5,475 bases of DNA. It comes from Nitrospira sp. (lineage in GTDB: Bacteria; Nitrospirota; Nitrospiria; Nitrospirales; Nitrospiraceae). Where the stretch lies: positions 1-5,475 of the forward strand of contig JABMDG010000223.1 of assembly GCA_015904045.1 (NCBI GenBank). The letters are read 5' to 3'. Under the pieces are notes generated by a model. It had not been told where the DNA came from, did no database searches, and saw only the letters and a program-made list of their open reading frames with translations. Both the position numbers and the translations under genes were made by a program. This document shows positions 1 to 5,475 of the stretch, piece after piece (the stretch's first letter is position 1; each line of letters begins with the position of its first letter).

Positions 1-123
1 GAACACAAACTCCGTGACAAATTGATGAGTTGCAGCAAAAACAGCTATGGGGTGAGAATGATGCGGGCAACCGCTCAGGCGGGCATTAGATCCAGGGGGG
101 ACAACAGGGGTTGGCCAGGGAGA

Positions 124-507
124 TCAGCTCTTGAATGCCGCCACGGCCTCCTCGTCTGTGTTGCACAATTGAATATTGCCGCCATACACACGGCTGAGCA
201 AATCAAAGCCGCTCGCCTGAAGGGCCTCTTTGACCATCCCCTTTGCGGAAGACAGTTTCATCTCCCCTTGCACGCTATTCAGCAGTTTGTAGGTCATCAT
301 AATGACCCGGATACCCCCACTGCTGATATAACTCACGTCCGCCAGGTTGAGGACAATCTTTTTTGCTCCCGCATCCAGAATTCTTTTCATTTCTTTGTTC
401 CCCTGTTCGGCGGTGGTTGCGGCGAGGCTGCCTTTCATTTTGACGAAGGTGACCCCCGCGTTCTCGTAAGAAGTCACCGCCAATGTATGTTGGGTCCCTT
501 GTTCCAT
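124..507 (-). CDS. STAS-domain protein, RsbV/SpoIIAA-like anti-sigma factor antagonist (copy 1)
   Basis: A 127-residue single-domain STAS protein, the usual length for cytoplasmic anti-sigma factor antagonists. In such systems an RsbW-type kinase phosphorylates a conserved serine and a PP2C phosphatase restores the active form. The segment VLNLADVSYISSGGIRVI (residues 52-69) matches the STAS phosphorylation loop. Aligned to remembered B. subtilis SpoIIAA (D57-S58), S63 is the phosphoacceptor and S62 replaces the Asp. The other conserved Asp (SpoIIAA D23, in GELD) is Ala29 here, in GSLA. The ATG start is well supported: AAAGGAG lies 7 bases upstream (515-521). It is the last gene of the minus-strand cluster, 139 bases after the other STAS gene, and may have its own promoter. 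The 123 bases beyond its stop hold only a weak CCGC-TCAG-GCGG dyad without a T-run, so no clear terminator was seen. The fold is secure; the role as antagonist is inferred from the neighbouring phosphatase/kinase. Confidence 0.93.
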   Translation of the reverse strand: MEQGTQHTLAVTSYENAGVTFVKMKGSLAATTAEQGNKEMKRILDAGAKKIVLNLADVSYISSGGIRVIMMTYKLLNSVQGEMKLSSAKGMVKEALQASGFDLLSRVYGGNIQLCNTDEEAVAAFKS

Positions 508-514
508 GATTCTG

Positions 515-521
515 CTCCTTT
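515..521 (-). promoter_or_regulatory. Strong ribosome binding site of STAS copy 1
   Basis: Read on the minus strand this is AAAGGAG, 7 bases before the ATG at 507. It is the best Shine-Dalgarno match in the signalling cluster and clearly better than the sites before the other two genes, which suggests this STAS protein is translated more efficiently than its neighbours. Confidence 0.8.
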
Positions 522-562
522 CCGCCTACCTGCGGGCCGAAGAGGTTTGTATGTTGGAAGCG

Positions 563-592
563 CTTATGCCATAGGTCATCTGACAATAGCAA
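563..592 (-). promoter_or_regulatory. Possible promoter in front of STAS copy 1
   Basis: On the minus strand, TTGCTA (587-592, 4 of 6 matches to TTGACA) is followed after 18 bases by CATAAG (563-568, 4 of 6 matches to TATAAT). The -10 is preceded by TGG, which fits an extended -10. Transcription would start near 556, giving a leader of about 50 bases before the ATG at 507. The 139-base gap is long for genes of one operon, which favours an internal promoter. The match is modest and could be chance. Confidence 0.3.
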
Positions 593-646
593 CGGCACCG
601 GTGTGAGGCCGGCCCACTATGCCTGCGCGATCCATACGCCGGAGTG

Positions 647-988
647 TCACGCTGTTTGAGCCCGTGCGACAGCCTCTTCCAACGTGGCGACATAGATATT
701 CATGCTCATCACGCCGCTTAATTGAAGCACCGTGCGGGAATGATCGTTTCCTCCGCACAGTACGACTTTCCCGCCCGTTCGGTTCATGGCCATCACGGTT
801 TTCAAGATCACTCGAAGGCCGATTGATGAAATGTATTCGATGTGCGACAGATCGAGTACGATCCGCTTGGCCCCCCGCGCGATGTGGTCGGCCAGAACGC
901 GATCAACCTCGGGCGAGCCGTTCGTGTCGAACCGGCCTTGTGGAGTGACAATGACGACGGTGCCGGTCTCACGTGAGACAACAGTCAT
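647..988 (-). CDS. STAS-domain protein, RsbV/SpoIIAA-like anti-sigma factor antagonist (copy 2)
   Basis: A 113-residue STAS protein of the anti-sigma factor antagonist type. IVLDLSHIEYISSIGLRVI (residues 43-61) is the strand and phosphorylation loop of the family; S55 aligns with the phosphorylated Ser58 of SpoIIAA and S54 replaces its Asp57. Unlike copy 1 it keeps the other conserved acidic residue (GRFD, D21, matching SpoIIAA D23). The start is chosen at the ATG at 988 because AAAGG at 998-1002 is 9 bases upstream. An in-frame GTG two codons earlier (994) would leave only 3 bases to that site. It lies 86 bases after the MHYT-phosphatase-kinase gene on the same strand with no evident terminator between, so co-transcription is likely. 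It is the most probable substrate of that protein, by inference from context. The two STAS proteins share the loop but little sequence elsewhere, so they are old paralogues and not a recent duplication. Confidence 0.93.
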   Translation of the reverse strand: MTVVSRETGTVVIVTPQGRFDTNGSPEVDRVLADHIARGAKRIVLDLSHIEYISSIGLRVILKTVMAMNRTGGKVVLCGGNDHSRTVLQLSGVMSMNIYVATLEEAVARAQTA

Positions 989-997
989 ATTCACGTA

Positions 998-1002
998 CCT
1001 TT
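998..1002 (-). promoter_or_regulatory. Ribosome binding site deciding the start of STAS copy 2
   Basis: Minus-strand AAAGG, 9 bases before the ATG at 988 but only 3 bases before the in-frame GTG at 994. The spacing favours the ATG. Confidence 0.55.
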
Positions 1003-1080
1003 GATCCTTTTCCTCTTGGCCTTGAACAATCCACTGTCTCGCTTGCTCATTGCCGGATAAGTCCTCCGATGGGAACCGGC

Positions 1081-3465
1081 CTATGAGCTCGCCAGCTTCT
1101 TCTTAATGGTCAGCACATTGTGTCCGACATCGCGATGATACATCACTTCATCGAACATGGATTTCACTAAATGAATCCCCAACCCGCCGATTTCACGCTC
1201 GTGCAGCAACAGAGACAGATCCGGAGGGGGGACCGTCAAGGGATTAAAGGGAATGCCGTCGTCCGTAATGATCAGTACCACGCAACCATCACGCACGTCG
1301 CCTTCCACAACAATCCGGTGCTCCGCCTGATCGTTTGGGAAGGCATACTGTACGACGTTGTTGAGCAGATCATCCAGTGCCATGTTCAGTGTGGGAATCA
1401 GCGGCCTGGCCCCTTCCCACTGTAAGATATACCGCTCAAACGCCATCTGCAGTGTCGGAATCGCCATCAATTGGTTGGGCATCGTTTGGCGGAAGAATCC
1501 AGCCGCTGCGTTGGCCGTGGCGACACCGTGATACCGGATCCCCAAGATCGTAATGTCGTCCGCCTGTGGAGCCTCGCCGGCAAAGGCCTTCACCGCCCTC
1601 ATGACATCGGCAATGCGATCGACGACCAAGGTCGCCCGGGATTGATCAAGAACGGCTTTCAATCGGTCGTTCCCGAACAGTTCGCGCCTGGCGTTATCGG
1701 CTTCGGTGACCCCGTCTGTGTAGAAAAACAGCTCATCCCCCGGAGTCAACTGGATGAGACTTTCCTTGAAGGCGATGCCCGGCATCGGACCGACGAGGGG
1801 CCCATCCTGTGCCGTCAGCCATTCGAACCGCCCCTCTCGACGCTTGAGCAGGGGCTGATTATGGCCCGCGTTTGTCGCCAGCAGCATGCCGTCGCGGAGA
1901 TTCAAGATGCCCAGATAGAGGGTGACGAACATGCAGCTGTCGTTATCCGCGCTGAGCGCATCATTCACATGGGTGACGATGCTGGCGGGCGAGGGATCCG
2001 ATGCCGCCCTGGTTTTCACCATGATCTTGGTCATCGCCATAAACAACGCCGCAGGAACCCCGTTCCCCGAGACATCACCGATCACAAAACACAGCCGATG
2101 ATCATCGACCATGAAGAAATCGTACAGATCGCCCCCGACTTCCATCGCCGGCTCGAGCACAGCATACAACTCGATCTCCTTCCGATCCGGAAAGGCCGGG
2201 AATACCCGAGGCAACATGCTTCGTTGAATGTCGCGTCCAACATTGAGTTCTTCTTGCATGCGAGCCTTCGCCGCTTCAACCAAGGCCAGCGAATCAGCCA
2301 ACCGCGCTTTGGCGTCCTCCGCAGCTTGCTCGGCATTTTTCAACGCGGTGATGTCGGTCGCGATTGCGACGATCCCGCCATCGCGCGTGCGACTTTCGTT
2401 GATCTGCATCCATTCCCCGTTGGATCGGTATTGCATGTACGGTCCGTGGGGATTGCGATGCATAGCCAGACGCATATTGACCCACGAGTCAATATCACCG
2501 ATCGCGGCAGGAATATCGCCTCGCAATGCGATGCTGCGGATAATGGATTCGAACGAGTCGTTCAGTTGCACTGGCGCATCAGGATGCGACACGGCTTCCC
2601 GGTACTTCCGGTTGCAAACCACCAGCCGGTCGTCCGCGTCGAAGAGCGCGACCCCCTGCGGGACGCTATCGATGGCCTCCATCATCCGTGCATGGATATC
2701 GCGCGCCAACCCTGACGCCGTCGTCACGTGCCGATCAATAATAGCCAGCAGGGTGGAGAATGAGACGGCCACGATGGCAAGGAGATCCACTTCGATTCCC
2801 GGCGTCGGGGCACCTGCCTCGATGCCCGGGACGCTGTACATCGGAACCATCCCGACGAAGTGAGCGCCGGACAGGGCAAATCCCATGGCGCTTGCCTTTT
2901 CGGTCACTCGCCACCCTCCGTAGGTAATGTTCCATGCGCCGATCCCAATGACGACGATGCCGAAGAGCATGATGACACCAACCGACATCACCAATCGGAA
3001 CAAGTCCGTAGACAGATCGACCCACGGATGCGTCGCCATCATGGTCGTGACATGGGTCAGGACCATGGAGGCGCCCATCGCCAGGCCGCCGGAGATCAAC
3101 CGGATCGGACTCTCACTGAAACTGCTGATCAGATACACGGCGACAGCGCCGGCTGCCACAGCAGGAAGAATGGACAGGCCGGTGAGCGCAATGTCCTGCA
3201 TGGACACCGCCGGCCGGCAGAACGCCAAATTGCCGATAAAATGGATCGCCCAGATCTCAAGGCCGGCGGCGACTGCACCGATGGTCAGCCACTGCTGCTT
3301 GATGTGGCTCTGGTCGGTTGCACGCATCCGCTCGGCGATGCTGAGGATGACATAGGAAGCCGCACCGCCAAGCAACATCGATGAGACGGCCAAAATAGGG
3401 TCGCAAATCCTCAGCAGCGTGAAGATCCATTCTGGACTGATGGCGGCGAGGGCAGGAGAGTTCAT
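1081..3465 (-). CDS. Membrane sensor phosphatase/kinase: MHYT-like region, PAS, PP2C (SpoIIE/RsbU type) and RsbW-like ATPase domain
   Basis: A 794-residue fusion. Residues 25-243 hold about seven hydrophobic helices with three MHYT-like motifs: IWAIHFIGNLAF (H74), MVLTHVTTMMA (H138) and SGAHFVGMVPM (H202). MHYT domains are proposed to sense ligands through bound metal. Residues 261-375 look like a PAS domain ending in ATDITALKNAEQ, followed by a coiled coil to about 412. The PP2C/SpoIIE domain (about 430-645) has the metal-binding acidic motifs GGDLYDFF (D446), GDVSGNG (D464), FYTDGVTE (D584) and ADDITIL (D636/D637). The C-terminal ATPase domain (about 665-790) has N-box ALDDLLNNVVQYAF (N703; D699 where RsbW has Glu), DDGIPFNP (D735-x-G737) and GGLGIHL (760-766). 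So one protein can probably both phosphorylate and dephosphorylate the STAS proteins encoded downstream. The ATG at 3465 fits the usual short lead into the first MHYT helix, though its ribosome site is weak (GGAG 14 bases away). A GTG at 3537, directly after an in-frame stop, would add 24 residues. Domains are clear; the stimulus and target are unknown. Confidence 0.93.
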   Translation of the reverse strand: MNSPALAAISPEWIFTLLRICDPILAVSSMLLGGAASYVILSIAERMRATDQSHIKQQWLTIGAVAAGLEIWAIHFIGNLAFCRPAVSMQDIALTGLSILPAVAAGAVAVYLISSFSESPIRLISGGLAMGASMVLTHVTTMMATHPWVDLSTDLFRLVMSVGVIMLFGIVVIGIGAWNITYGGWRVTEKASAMGFALSGAHFVGMVPMYSVPGIEAGAPTPGIEVDLLAIVAVSFSTLLAIIDRHVTTASGLARDIHARMMEAIDSVPQGVALFDADDRLVVCNRKYREAVSHPDAPVQLNDSFESIIRSIALRGDIPAAIGDIDSWVNMRLAMHRNPHGPYMQYRSNGEWMQINESRTRDGGIVAIATDITALKNAEQAAEDAKARLADSLALVEAAKARMQEELNVGRDIQRSMLPRVFPAFPDRKEIELYAVLEPAMEVGGDLYDFFMVDDHRLCFVIGDVSGNGVPAALFMAMTKIMVKTRAASDPSPASIVTHVNDALSADNDSCMFVTLYLGILNLRDGMLLATNAGHNQPLLKRREGRFEWLTAQDGPLVGPMPGIAFKESLIQLTPGDELFFYTDGVTEADNARRELFGNDRLKAVLDQSRATLVVDRIADVMRAVKAFAGEAPQADDITILGIRYHGVATANAAAGFFRQTMPNQLMAIPTLQMAFERYILQWEGARPLIPTLNMALDDLLNNVVQYAFPNDQAEHRIVVEGDVRDGCVVLIITDDGIPFNPLTVPPPDLSLLLHEREIGGLGIHLVKSMFDEVMYHRDVGHNVLTIKKKLASS

Positions 3466-3582
3466 GGAACGCGTCTCGGCTCCAGGAGCATGACACACGA
3501 CAGGGATGGAAGTGACGAGCTGGAATCGGCGTATCACCTACCATGTTGGGCATGAACTCGCAAGCCGGAGGGATGGGGAACG

Positions 3583-3598
3583 GAGCATGGATGTGCTC
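3583..3598. repeat. Short dyad GAGCA-N6-TGCTC in the divergent intergenic region
   Basis: A perfect 5-base inverted repeat with a 6-base centre lies between the divergent signalling cluster and the small membrane-protein gene. It brackets the weak -35 proposed for the plus-strand gene (3588-3593), so it could be an operator. A 5+5 dyad can easily occur by chance. Confidence 0.2.
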
Positions 3599-3616
3599 AT
3601 GATTTTCCGTTAGACT
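3588..3616 (+). promoter_or_regulatory. Weak candidate promoter for the small membrane-protein gene
   Basis: TGGATG (3588-3593, 3 of 6 matches) and TAGACT (3611-3616, 4 of 6 matches) are separated by 17 bases. Transcription would start near 3623, some 20 bases before the GTG at 3643. The spacing is ideal but the -35 is poor. Confidence 0.22.
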
Positions 3617-3642
3617 GGTCACGTTGAGGACAGGAGATCCCC

Positions 3643-4092
3643 GTGATTCCCTTGCCAGACCCAACACATCGCCGCGAAAGACAGCCGGTCCTGGTGCAAG
3701 TGGTGAGATCCGGCGCCCTCTATTTTCTTGTGACCCTGGGGTCCGGGTTCGTGTTTGAGGTTATCCGACTGCAAGTCGTGGCGCTCCATATTGGTGAGAA
3801 GATTGCCGGGATGCTGCAGATTCCCAACACGCTTCTGGCCACCATCATCGGAGCACGATGGGCGGTGGACCGATTCGCCCTCCCTCCTCTACCCGGCATT
3901 CGCCTCGGCGTTGGAGTGGTCGCTCTTATTCTTTGGCTGATTGGAGAATGGGCGGTTGTCTTACCCCTCCACAGCCTCTCTCTGAGCGAATCCTTTGCCA
4001 GCCGGGAGCCCATTGTCGGAATTGTCCCCACCGGCGCGCTCGCCGTCTTGGTCGTCATGCCCCTTCTGGCTGGCTATCGCTGGGAGCGATGA
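3643..4092 (+). CDS. Small multi-pass membrane protein of unknown function
   Basis: A 149-residue protein starting at a GTG with a good ribosome site, AGGAG at 3632-3636, 6 bases upstream. A polar, basic N-terminus (residues 1-16) is followed by about four hydrophobic segments: roughly 24-42, 60-75 (the weakest), 87-107 and 124-145. The protein ends in YRWER. Charged residues sit between the helices (GEK at 51-53, ARWAVDRF at 71-78, REP at 121-123). No catalytic motif, signal cleavage site or lipobox is seen. It resembles a family of short hypothetical membrane proteins I recall from many Proteobacteria, with an ARW-x-RRF-like motif after the second helix; I know no function for it and cannot confirm the match. 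It is divergent from the MHYT phosphatase/kinase gene across 177 bases and convergent with yqgE. Divergence could mean shared regulation, but nothing ties it to the signalling module directly. Confidence 0.8.
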   Translation: MIPLPDPTHRRERQPVLVQVVRSGALYFLVTLGSGFVFEVIRLQVVALHIGEKIAGMLQIPNTLLATIIGARWAVDRFALPPLPGIRLGVGVVALILWLIGEWAVVLPLHSLSLSESFASREPIVGIVPTGALAVLVVMPLLAGYRWER

Positions 4093-4126
4093 GTCCTGTT
4101 CTCTGCGGCAAGATGACACGACGGAA

Positions 4127-4160
4127 GGAAACGAGGGCGCACCGCGCGGTGTTCTTTTCC
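4127..4160. terminator. Hairpin between convergent genes, possible bidirectional terminator
   Basis: The palindrome CACCGCGCGGTG (4140-4151) sits in the 84-base gap between the convergent membrane-protein gene and yqgE. On the plus strand it is followed by TTCTTTTCC. An outer stem GGAAA (4127-4131) with TTTCC (4156-4160) could enclose it. Position and GC-rich core fit a terminator for both genes. The T-run is interrupted and the complementary strand has only a short T-stretch, so its strength is uncertain. Confidence 0.4.
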
Positions 4161-4176
4161 GGATACACGGAGGCTG

Positions 4177-4860
4177 CTAGTGGGAAATCACCCTCGGGCC
4201 TTGGAGGCGGGCGACGCTGTCCGACCAAAGAGAATCCTGGTCTTTGCTGAAAATGTCGATTCCCTCGAGCGGCAACACTCCCCAGGACCCTTGACGCATT
4301 TCAGCTTCCAGTTGTCCGGGCGCCCAGCCAGCATACCCGGCGAAGGCCCGGAAGGCCTCGGTTGGCTTGGCCTGCGTAAGGACACGCTCCAAAAGCGCCG
4401 GCGTACCCCCGACATATAATCCGTCAATCACCGGACGTGCGTCTGCGGGGGGGTCCTTCAACCGGAACAATAATAGAAGGCGCGTGGGTTCCACCGGCCC
4501 ACCAACAGACAGTCGGTGGTCGGTTTCCTTGAGTGCCGTGAGGTGGGGCAATACCTGAGACAGGAGGACGTTAGTCGAGCGGTTCAGCACGAGACCAAGG
4601 GCGCCCTCAGATCCGTGCTTGACGAGCAAGAGGACTGTGTGATGAAAGTTCGGATCGTTGAGCGACGGGCTGGCCACCAGCAGGACGCCTCTGGTGACCG
4701 GCGAGGGTAAGAAGGCTCCTTCAGCCGACGCCGACCCAACAGAGAGGATCATGAGGAGTCCGCCCGACAGACATGTCTGAAGCGTGCTCCGCGCGACACG
4801 CCCACACAGGGTTGGTGGATATCGAGACGCCGACAGATCCAGACATCGCAACAGACTCAT
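4177..4860 (-). CDS. yqgE: YqgE/AlgH family protein with an apparent signal peptide
   Basis: A 227-residue member of the YqgE/AlgH (UPF0301) family. The family core runs from about residue 50 to the end, with the hallmarks LLVASPSLNDPNFHHTVLLL (61-80), GALGLVLNRST (86-96), VGGPVE (119-124) and FAGYAGWAPGQLEAEM (173-188). Biochemical function is not established; AlgH was linked to alginate regulation in Pseudomonas. Typical members are about 185-190 residues and begin just before the core. Here 46-49 extra residues include a basic stretch, a hydrophobic segment (about 27-42) and SASA before EGAF, which reads as a signal peptide cut after A46. The ATG at 4860 is preferred because a good candidate promoter puts its leader about 30 bases upstream and GAAGAG lies 4 bases away. 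A TTG at 4926 in the same frame coincides with that promoter's -35. An ATG at 4752 would remove most of the signal but has no visible ribosome site. It is not beside a yqgF gene, its common neighbour elsewhere. Confidence 0.9.
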   Translation of the reverse strand: MSLLRCLDLSASRYPPTLCGRVARSTLQTCLSGGLLMILSVGSASAEGAFLPSPVTRGVLLVASPSLNDPNFHHTVLLLVKHGSEGALGLVLNRSTNVLLSQVLPHLTALKETDHRLSVGGPVEPTRLLLLFRLKDPPADARPVIDGLYVGGTPALLERVLTQAKPTEAFRAFAGYAGWAPGQLEAEMRQGSWGVLPLEGIDIFSKDQDSLWSDSVARLQGPRVISH

Positions 4861-4897
4861 GCGACTCTTCAGCCTCTTGGCGGGAACGGTTCGACCC

Positions 4898-4926
4898 AAA
4901 CTACGACCGGCAACGGCAGCTGTCAA
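4898..4926 (-). promoter_or_regulatory. Candidate sigma-70-type promoter of yqgE
   Basis: On the minus strand a perfect TTGACA (4921-4926) is followed after exactly 17 bases by TAGTTT (4898-4903, 3 of 6 matches). Transcription would begin near 4890, leaving about 30 bases before the ATG at 4860. This argues against translation from the TTG at 4926, which would be part of the -35 box itself. Confidence 0.45.
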
Positions 4927-4977
4927 GAGAACGGTCTGCGCATCTCGGCGAACGTCCTCGGCCCCACGCGCACTCTG

Positions 4978-4986
4978 TGCTACAGT
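4978..4986 (+). promoter_or_regulatory. Candidate extended -10 promoter of the Sel1-repeat lipoprotein gene
   Basis: TGCTACAGT holds a TGn extension and a -10 with 4 of 6 matches (TACAGT at 4981-4986). No convincing -35 lies 16-18 bases upstream, which is tolerated by extended -10 promoters. Transcription would start near 4993, about 53 bases before the ATG at 5046, and diverges from the yqgE promoter. Confidence 0.4.
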
Positions 4987-5045
4987 GGAGACGGTCCTCT
5001 ATGCCGATACGCCTTCAATTGTACAAAGAGAAGGGAGCCTGCATC

Positions 5046-5475
5046 ATGCGGAACCGCTTACGCCTTACCATTACGCTGGCCGCCTTGAGCACCTTGTCCG
5101 GATGCATTGATCCGCCCAAATCGCCCTATGTAGCCGTCCATGACCTTGTCGCGAACATCGACGACGCACGGGCGACAGCGGAGCAAGGCAGTCCCGAGGA
5201 TCAATATCGCCTGGGCCTGCGGTACGAGCAATCGGTCCGCGACTACGGCGAAGCGGTCCGCTGGTATCGCTTGGCGGCCATCCAGCAGCATTCGGAGGCC
5301 TTCTATCGGCTCTGTCTCCTGTCGGATGCGGGACGCGGTGTGCCGCAAGACTATCAGGAAGCGTTACGCTGGTGCCGTCTCGCGGCAGACCACGGCCATC
5401 CACAGGCGATGGGTGACGTTGTTGGGCGGCGCCAATGTCCGCGCGTTAATGCGCCGGCGGTGCTGCTGCGCCTGG
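5046..5475 (+). CDS. Sel1-repeat lipoprotein, 5' part only (runs off the right edge)
   Basis: The open frame covers 143 codons to the window end without a stop. The ATG at 5046 has GGGAG 8 bases upstream (5033-5037). The N-terminus has basic residues (MRNRLR), a short hydrophobic stretch and LSGC at residues 17-20, a lipobox that would make Cys20 the lipidated N-terminus. The next residue is Ile and then Asp, so the +2 position does not carry the Asp that signals inner-membrane retention in E. coli; outer-membrane anchoring is plausible. From about residue 44 come two Sel1-like helical repeats: AEQGSPEDQYRLGLRYE to RWYRLAA, then SEAFYRLCLLSDAGRGVPQD to RWCRLAADHG. Sel1 repeats are TPR-like scaffolds for protein contacts. 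A third repeat begins (HPQAMGDV) but the following residues do not match the pattern. The function is not known and no link to the signalling cluster is visible. Confidence 0.88.
   Translation, partial: MRNRLRLTITLAALSTLSGCIDPPKSPYVAVHDLVANIDDARATAEQGSPEDQYRLGLRYEQSVRDYGEAVRWYRLAAIQQHSEAFYRLCLLSDAGRGVPQDYQEALRWCRLAADHGHPQAMGDVVGRRQCPRVNAPAVLLRL

Noticed and set aside
1..123. Possible terminator after STAS copy 1
   Set aside because: Only a four-base CCGC/GCGG stem is present, with no following T-run on the minus strand. No gene or other signal was seen in these bases.
22..606. 194-codon plus-strand open frame across STAS copy 1
   Set aside because: It lies antisense to a clear STAS gene with a strong ribosome site, and its product shows no family resemblance.
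1471..2715. 414-codon plus-strand open frame opposite the phosphatase/kinase gene
   Set aside because: It is antisense to the PAS, PP2C and ATPase coding region, whose motifs are unmistakable. Its product is rich in Arg, His, Gln and Asp with no recognisable domain, typical of a shadow frame in GC-rich DNA.
3466..3537. Longer start (GTG at 3537) for the sensor gene
   Set aside because: The GTG follows an in-frame TAG directly, its ribosome site is poor, and the added 24 residues look unlike an MHYT N-terminus. It is kept as an alternative only.
3538..3566. TTGCGA-17-TAGGTG as promoter of the sensor gene on the minus strand
   Set aside because: The spacing is right but the -10 matches the consensus at only two bases, so it is not convincing. 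The promoter of the signalling cluster remains unidentified.
3257..3667. 136-codon minus-strand open frame across the start of the sensor gene
   Set aside because: It overlaps the MHYT coding sequence in another frame and also overlaps the start of the divergent membrane-protein gene. Its product has no motif or membrane pattern.
4861..4926. Longer start (TTG at 4926) for yqgE
   Set aside because: The TTG is part of a perfect TTGACA -35 box with a 17-base spacer to a candidate -10, so it would not be transcribed from that promoter.

Overview
The window looks like chromosomal DNA of a Gram-negative bacterium with moderately high GC content (high fifties by eye). The right-edge gene encodes a lipoprotein and the yqgE gene appears to encode an exported form of YqgE, which points to an organism with an outer membrane. 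Overall gene style resembles Nitrospirota (Nitrospira-like). That is an impression from remembered protein styles, not a search result. No RNA genes, insertion sequences, CRISPR arrays or tRNAs were seen.

Left two thirds (1-3465, minus strand): a signalling cluster read right to left. First is a large membrane protein with an MHYT-type seven-helix sensor region, a PAS-like domain, a coiled coil, a PP2C/SpoIIE-type phosphatase domain and a C-terminal RsbW-like ATPase/kinase domain. Two small STAS-domain proteins of the anti-sigma-factor-antagonist type (RsbV/SpoIIAA-like) follow. Together they make a partner-switching module. A phosphatase can remove, and an anti-sigma-type kinase can add, a phosphate on the conserved serine of a STAS protein, and both activities sit in one membrane sensor polypeptide. 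No sigma factor or other output protein lies in the window, so the target is unknown.

Middle (3466-4176): a 177-base intergenic region separates the signalling cluster from a divergent gene for a small multi-pass membrane protein of unknown function (plus strand). That gene converges on yqgE across an 84-base gap holding a hairpin that could terminate both genes.

Right third (4177-5475): a minus-strand YqgE/AlgH-family gene whose best start gives an apparent signal peptide, unusual for a family normally regarded as cytoplasmic. A divergent intergenic region with a candidate promoter on each strand follows, then the 5' part of a plus-strand lipoprotein gene with Sel1-like repeats that runs off the right edge.

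Most worth a second look are the MHYT-PAS-PP2C-kinase fusion with its two divergent STAS partners, and the apparently exported YqgE.
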